From Apostichopus japonicus (taxonomy: Eukaryota; Echinodermata; Holothuroidea; Aspidochirotida; Stichopodidae): a stretch of 64,000 nt of DNA. Under the pieces are notes generated by a model. That model worked only from the letters and a program-made list of their open reading frames with translations, searched no databases and was not told where the DNA came from. The position numbers and the translations under genes were made by a program. Of this stretch, positions 58,699 to 64,000 are shown one piece after another (the stretch's first letter is position 1; each line of letters opens with the position of its first letter). The DNA lies in assembly GCF_037975245.1 (NCBI RefSeq), contig NC_092579.1, positions 30,589,666 through 30,653,665 of the forward strand, in the 5' to 3' direction.

Positions 58699-59834
58699 AA
58701 AAAGGATAAACACAGGTCAGTCTACTGTACGTGGCTATACACAGCTCCACCAAAAACCATAGGGGTCTTGGAGGTCCAAGTCCATTTGGAGTCACCAGAC
58801 GCATAATTGTGGAAACCTTGTTTTATAAGCTACCGTATCTCCCACCGCCAGCCTATCAGATAACATGTGTGTTACAACTCATATGAATAGGAGGCTGCAC
58901 GGTAAACAACTTTTAAAATGTTATAGGCTATGCATATACGCTGTGAATGTCGGAAGTCAAGTACAACGAGTGTCTAGACAAGGTACCAACATAAAAATAC
59001 TGCAAATAATTCAAGCACGTTATTAAGATAATGGATTGAAAGAGGTTTACTTCATAATGTATACATGTACAGGCAGGATAATGGGAGTAACCCGTCACAT
59101 AACGTCATGGGTTGTGCTCCTGTAATTAGCCGTCACCACCAGCCGTAATATTTTATTTGTCATTAAGCAACAAATGAATAGTAGGTGAAAAATAGAAATG
59201 AAACAATATTTTGTGTAAACAACAACGACTTTGTTTCTGTTTCTTCTGCTCGATTAACTCCATACGCTCCGAGATCCGTCCGCTTAATGTTTTTGTTTTA
59301 TTATTTATATTAGGTAGTATGAGGAATTACCTCAAGCGTAAACTTAGTTAATGCAATGGACGCGTATAGCACAATATGTTATAATAGCGATATGAAGTGT
59401 ATGTACATAGTGATATGAGACGTAGAAAACGAGTTAACATCATCGCATGCAGGTACATCATATTTTTCAGTAATAAAACACGGAATCGAGTTGCATTCTG
59501 CTCAGATTACCATATATTCTCTGCTTGCTAGAGTTCGAACTTGTTATACACTGTTATCATATCGTGCGAGATTCTCATCGATCAGAGACGAAGAAACGAA
59601 CTTTTATGGAAACTGCCAGTTATTACTTTGTCGTGTGGGAAAAGCCGTCACTTCATATTGACATTATGAAAGATGTTGTTTGATGGATTCTGAACGCTAA
59701 ATCATCCAACCGCTACTTTGAAAAGTTGCAGTGTCTTTCAATATTGATATTAAACACCCATTCAATGAATGACCGACCAACGTAACTATATTTCTATACA
59801 TTTGTTTGTTTATCCAATACTGAGTCTTACTAAG

Positions 59835-61016
59835 ATGTCCGGCATTGAAGATCCAGTACCGATTCATTCCTTGGAGGATTATTCGGTAACCGATTATTCG
59901 ATTTCTTACTACGATTATATAGAAACCGAAGATTGTAATGGATTTGGATGGAGCCTGAAGAACTTTACACATACATACATCAAAACGAATTTTTTAAATT
60001 CCACCTTTTCAATGTTGATTTTGTCGGCCGTACTTCCGGTCATTGCTGTTATCGGTATCCTAGGGAACGGTGCGTTCATATTTTTAATCTGGAAAGTTTC
60101 ATCGATGAGAAACACTATGAATATTATTCTCCTCAACCTAGCCGTTGCTGACGTCATATTTCTCTTCGTTGGTACCTCAGAGAAGTTTGTGAATACTTTA
60201 TCTTCTTCTGTAGCAGGTGATAAATATTTCTTTGGAAAGATTGCTCAATGTTGGATAATATACCCATTATTTACAGTTGTATCTTTTACGTCATTACTTC
60301 TTGTTTCACTACTTTCGGTGGAAAGATATTTTGCCATCTGTAGACCATTGGTGCATATAAAGATTTCAGGACGTCGGCGGACTTTGTGTTACGTCACTCT
60401 CGTTTGGCTATCATCCTTCATCATCACAGCATCTATTTATCCGTCATATACCGACTTCATCACTGTGTGTATAGTTTGGCCAAACGATACTACATACGAA
60501 AATTATCCCTTAATTGCTGGGTTTTGTTTATCCGAAGATATCACGTGGTTGTCTGTTGGTGAGATCGTTCAGATTTTTCCGTTCTTCATTGCGCTTATCT
60601 TTAATTTGGTGTGTTTTGTAAAGATTATACTCAAATTGTATCGTCGCTTGCCTTCGTCGGTGCCAACTATGGACGATGCGATGGGAACTCGTCAAAGGAA
60701 ATCTGCAAACGCTGCCACACGAATGCTTTTAGTGAATGGAATTGCATTCTTTATTTTTGCAACACCTTACCATCTGGTAAACCTAATTCAAGTTTTCGAA
60801 ATCATTTTACCACGATTTTTACCCGACATAGCAGGTTTAAAAGATTCCTTTGTTTTGATGTTGTACATTAATTCTGCCATCAATCCATATATTTATGGTA
60901 TGACTAATCCATTCTATCGTAAGGCCTACAGTCAGATACTTTGTCGAAGTTCTAGATCGATCGTAACTAAATCGAAAACGAAGAGTTTGTCTCTTTCCAA
61001 AGAAACTGCACTATAG
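59835..61016 (+). CDS. Class A GPCR, cluster copy 4
   Basis: Intronless, 393 residues from the ATG at 59835, chosen because CTAAGATGTCCGG and MSGIEDP match copy 1; an in-frame ATG at 59769 would add 22 residues. Same motifs: GILGNGAFIF, NLAVADVIFLF, LLSVERYFAICRPL, FFIFATPYHLV (Ala at 6.48), NSAINPYIYG. N-terminal DYSISYYDYIETEDC as in copies 2 and 3; ECL2 CLSEDITWLS as in copy 2, with the NDTT sequon; C-tail LCRSSRSIVTKSKT as in copy 3, but the end (KSLSLSKETAL) is unique and shorter. TM3 (FTVVSFTS) and ECL3 (LPRFLPDIAGLKDSF) differ most from the others. It lies 14 kb from copy 3. Confidence 0.9.
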   Translation: MSGIEDPVPIHSLEDYSVTDYSISYYDYIETEDCNGFGWSLKNFTHTYIKTNFLNSTFSMLILSAVLPVIAVIGILGNGAFIFLIWKVSSMRNTMNIILLNLAVADVIFLFVGTSEKFVNTLSSSVAGDKYFFGKIAQCWIIYPLFTVVSFTSLLLVSLLSVERYFAICRPLVHIKISGRRRTLCYVTLVWLSSFIITASIYPSYTDFITVCIVWPNDTTYENYPLIAGFCLSEDITWLSVGEIVQIFPFFIALIFNLVCFVKIILKLYRRLPSSVPTMDDAMGTRQRKSANAATRMLLVNGIAFFIFATPYHLVNLIQVFEIILPRFLPDIAGLKDSFVLMLYINSAINPYIYGMTNPFYRKAYSQILCRSSRSIVTKSKTKSLSLSKETAL

Positions 61017-61903
61017 ATCCTGCATACTATAATTAAAGGAGCTTTCCACATCAAAATAATTGTATTACTGAGCAGGTAATACATCAATTTTCATTTCAAA
61101 TTATGAAATGATGTTAAATTATTATAACAACAGGAAGATTGTCAAATATTTTTTGAACATTACGTATTCAATAAGTGTTATAAAAATACTTGCTGCAGTA
61201 TGCGTTCCCGACTTAGTGACCACCTAGAGCAGTGTTTCTGTCACAATAAAATGTCAAAGTTGACCAAATTGCAGAAGCATTTGATCGAATTAACTAAAAC
61301 AGCGTTTCCGAAGGAAATTCTGTTTGTTGTGTTCTAAGTGTTCTGTTTTAGGACAAATTGTCATCCTGGAACTTTGCCATTGTAACAGTACACGCAAAAC
61401 GTCCGACGGAAATTTTAAACGTTCTCAGGTAATAAACTGCAATTCAATGAGATGTTAGTATTAATGTCTGAATAACATACACCCTCCTATACATTCTTAG
61501 TGTATTTATACCCGCTCGCGGCTTATATCGAATAGGAAATTCTTCTTTGTTAAGGATATACGCCTTCTTTCGCAATCTTTCGTTAATGGAGATGCATATT
61601 CTTTCCAATACACCCTCAAATTAAGCATTATAGCTGTGGTACATACTATAGCTGTATAGTGTGTTATTTTATATTATACAACACCTAATTATATTCCGGC
61701 CATTTGATTGGTCAATTGCTCGTCGATTGCATGCAAAATCCGCTCTATTGCACTCTATGAAATAGAACCATGGGTTATACTTTTTTGATAGCACTTTTTT
61801 CAATGGTAAGAGAGCAGAGAAACATGTCTGTTCAAAACAATCTGTTGCATGAGTGCATTTTACATCCAAACATATCCAAATTTGAAGGTGTTGTATAAAA
61901 CAA

Positions 61904-62061
61904 ATAATGAATGGTTTCCATTCGTGCAATAGTGCAAATATTTCATGAGTTGAAAGATGTAATTTGTTCCATTCAACTCGGCTGCGCCTCGTTGAATGGA
62001 ACAAATTACATCTTTCAACTCATGAAATATTTGCACTATTGCACTCATAACCATTCATTAT
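61904..62061. repeat. Long hairpin palindrome
   Basis: Arms of about 70 bp (53 bp of them perfect: GTGCAATAGTGCAAATATTT, CATGAGTTGAAAGATGTAAT, TTGTTCCATTCAAC) around a 13-base loop TCGGCTGCGCCTC; outer ends AATGAATGGTT/AACCATTCATT. Just upstream (61690-61770) lies TTTGATTGGTCAATTG and CGCTCTATTGCACTC, possibly the rest of a foldback element. Confidence 0.85.
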
Positions 62062-64000
62062 GTGTATACTAAATGACCTTTACATCTGATATTTTTTCAT
62101 TGATTTATTTGCTGCATTATTGATATCTTTTATTAATTTTCGTGGTATATCCTTTGTGTATTTCGATGGGTGTATATGTATAGGTAGAGGTTCTATTCGC
62201 GTTAATCAAGAGATATATACCCCAATTATATTTATTTCTGATCTAGATTCATTTAGCATTTCGGCAATTTGATTTAGATCTATACATTATGCAGGCCTCA
62301 ATATACACTTCAAAACTCAAGGATATACTTTCATAGTTTGAAAGCCTATTAGAAACCTTTATTGTGTCACTGGAAGTGTACCATTTTAAATGTGTAATCG
62401 TGAGGTGGAAGAGTTAAGGGGATCGTTTCTTCTTGTCAAGTGTTTGATCCACATAGTCTCTCTGACCACCAGATATATTTACAGCTATTGAAATACGTAT
62501 ATGCACTTGTACTTATATTTGTAGCCATAGTATACCGGCTACATTTGCACTGGTTATATGTGTACCACTGTCTTCCCTTGTAGCTATGTATAGCGCCGTG
62601 TGTAGTTTTATTCATCTCTCTGCAGTTGTAGCTGTACGAATATCACTTTAGGAACTAAATCTGTCTGCAGTTGTGGCTATATGTGCAGCTACATGTACCT
62701 TTGTCTTTACTTGTATAGCTTTATGTATAGCTCTGTGCATATAGCTTTATTCGTCTGCAGTTGTGGATATAAGTACAGCTATATACTTCTCTCTGCAGTT
62801 TTAACTGTACGAATATCACCATAGGAACTCAGTCTGCCCGTATATACTTGTTACCTATGTTAGAGCTACACAACTCTCAATTCTTCTGATGTGTATATAG
62901 CATTAATATAAGTCTGCCTGTATTTGTTAGCTATATGGACACCTCTATAACCTCACTTGTCTGATTTCAGTTGGCTGTTGTCCAATTTCTTTCTTTGTAA
63001 GTAAATTAAGGACGCAAACTTGTAATTCTGCATGAGGCCACTAGTCCCAAACCCGTTCTAGCCAACAATGTCTGTTCTTTTCAAATTTCTTTCTATAATA
63101 GATGTATTGCTAAAACTGCTTTAAATAATATGTAACCAGTTACCGTTTCGATTCATCGGTATATACAAAATATTTACGGTACGAGATTTATTATACGGTA
63201 ATAATATGCAATGTATTTAGACACTTTACTCAGCATGAATTGTAATCAAACGCATATAAAGGCCCGAAATAATTCATTTTCAATTCTACTTGTTATTCAA
63301 TCAAGAACAAATAACACATTGATGTTGAAACGGTAACAGTATGCATGCTACAAATTTAATAGAAAGCGTAACATAAAGGTTTCCTTTCTATACTTTTATA
63401 GACTTTGAAAAATGAACTTGACGAATTGGCAGTAAATTTCTAGCACCTACTCGTTGCGCTGATCCATTGCGGTGGTAGGCAAATTATAATTGCCCACTTT
63501 TGATGCTATATGTATTTCGTTATAGATGGCTGCGTAAATCGCTGGGGGCACTCACCAAGTAATTGCATGCAATTCGTTTTTTTTTAATAAAAATTTCCTT
63601 CAAACACAATGGTCATGTTTTTGAATGCATGCACTGACCAAGTCTCACTTAATTTCCACACAAATACAAGCAAACTCTAATGTAACAAGATACTGCCTCG
63701 TACTGAACCAATTGTCTCTCTCCGTGCATACTGGAACTTAAATCGTAAAATTTGATTTTAATCCCTTAAGCGCTGCAATTAATTCAGTTTATAACTACCA
63801 CAGATCACACAACTTATTGAGAATGACCGCATGGTGTCAGTACACGCAGGTCGAAGTGTTATTTTTAATTTATATTCAATCCTGAGGAGTTTTTCAGATT
63901 CATAGTGACAACGTAAGCAACTTCAATTATTCCAAATCGTTTCTCGCTGATAAAGCCGCTTTCAAATTACACTGTCAATCTTTGATATATTGTAATTTCA
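62062..64000. other. Downstream of GPCR 4, no gene recognised
   Basis: AT-rich. 62470-62960 has diverged local duplications (CTGCAGTTGTAGCTGTACGA and CTGCAGTTTTAACTGTACGA, each followed by ATATCAC and AGGAACT). Nothing coding seen in the rest. Confidence 0.5.

Noticed and set aside
58453-58713. 86-codon minus-strand frame
   Set aside because: It is antisense to the duplicated U2-headed units and repeats with them.

Overview
This window is animal nuclear DNA: AT-rich, spliced genes with GT-AG introns, long introns and many interspersed repeats. Gene content and repeat style (non-LTR and Penelope-like fragments, hAT and Harbinger-type MITEs) suggest a marine invertebrate, plausibly an echinoderm or other non-vertebrate deuterostome. 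The species is inference; no base here proves it.

Layout. 1-11.2 kb (+): the last ten exons of ethanolamine-phosphate cytidylyltransferase (PCYT2), whose 5' exons lie outside. One intron holds a 3-kb array of a 70-bp repeat interrupted by a Harbinger-type MITE. 11.4-12.8 kb: a 40-bp minisatellite interrupted by a retrotransposon 3' end. 13-18 kb: no gene seen. 18.0-24.8 kb (-): a complete ten-exon phospholipase B-like gene (PLBD1-type) with signal peptide and one GC-AG intron. 24.8-26 kb: shared upstream region. 26.05-29.9 kb (+): a gene of unknown function with a 2.6-kb intron.

31-61 kb is a tandem cluster of four intronless class A (rhodopsin-like) GPCR genes, all on +, at 32.7, 39.1, 44.5 and 59.8 kb. 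The cluster grew by segmental duplication: several kb of flank, including Penelope-like and MITE debris, recur after genes 1 and 3. The copies are mosaic (N-terminus, ECL2, C-tail and 3' flank group the genes differently), which points to gene conversion or unequal crossing-over. At about 51.39 kb a 5'-flank segment joins directly to a 3'-flank segment, the scar of a fifth receptor copy that is gone. A 1.18-kb hAT-type element entered the copy-3 flank after duplication; its empty site survives at 34.07 kb.

The most unusual item is at 58.33-58.70 kb. Two tandem units open with (or derive from) the first 45 bases of U2 snRNA and continue into an unrelated, hairpin-conserved body and a T-run. 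Near-perfect palindromes occur at 53.4 and 61.9 kb, and a promoter-like inverted repeat at 41.9-43.1 kb. The protein-coding genes are not visibly one pathway: PCYT2 makes CDP-ethanolamine, the PLBD product is a secreted or lysosomal hydrolase, and the GPCRs are probable peptide or chemosensory receptors. Calls rest on reading the sequence and remembered family motifs; no database search was possible.
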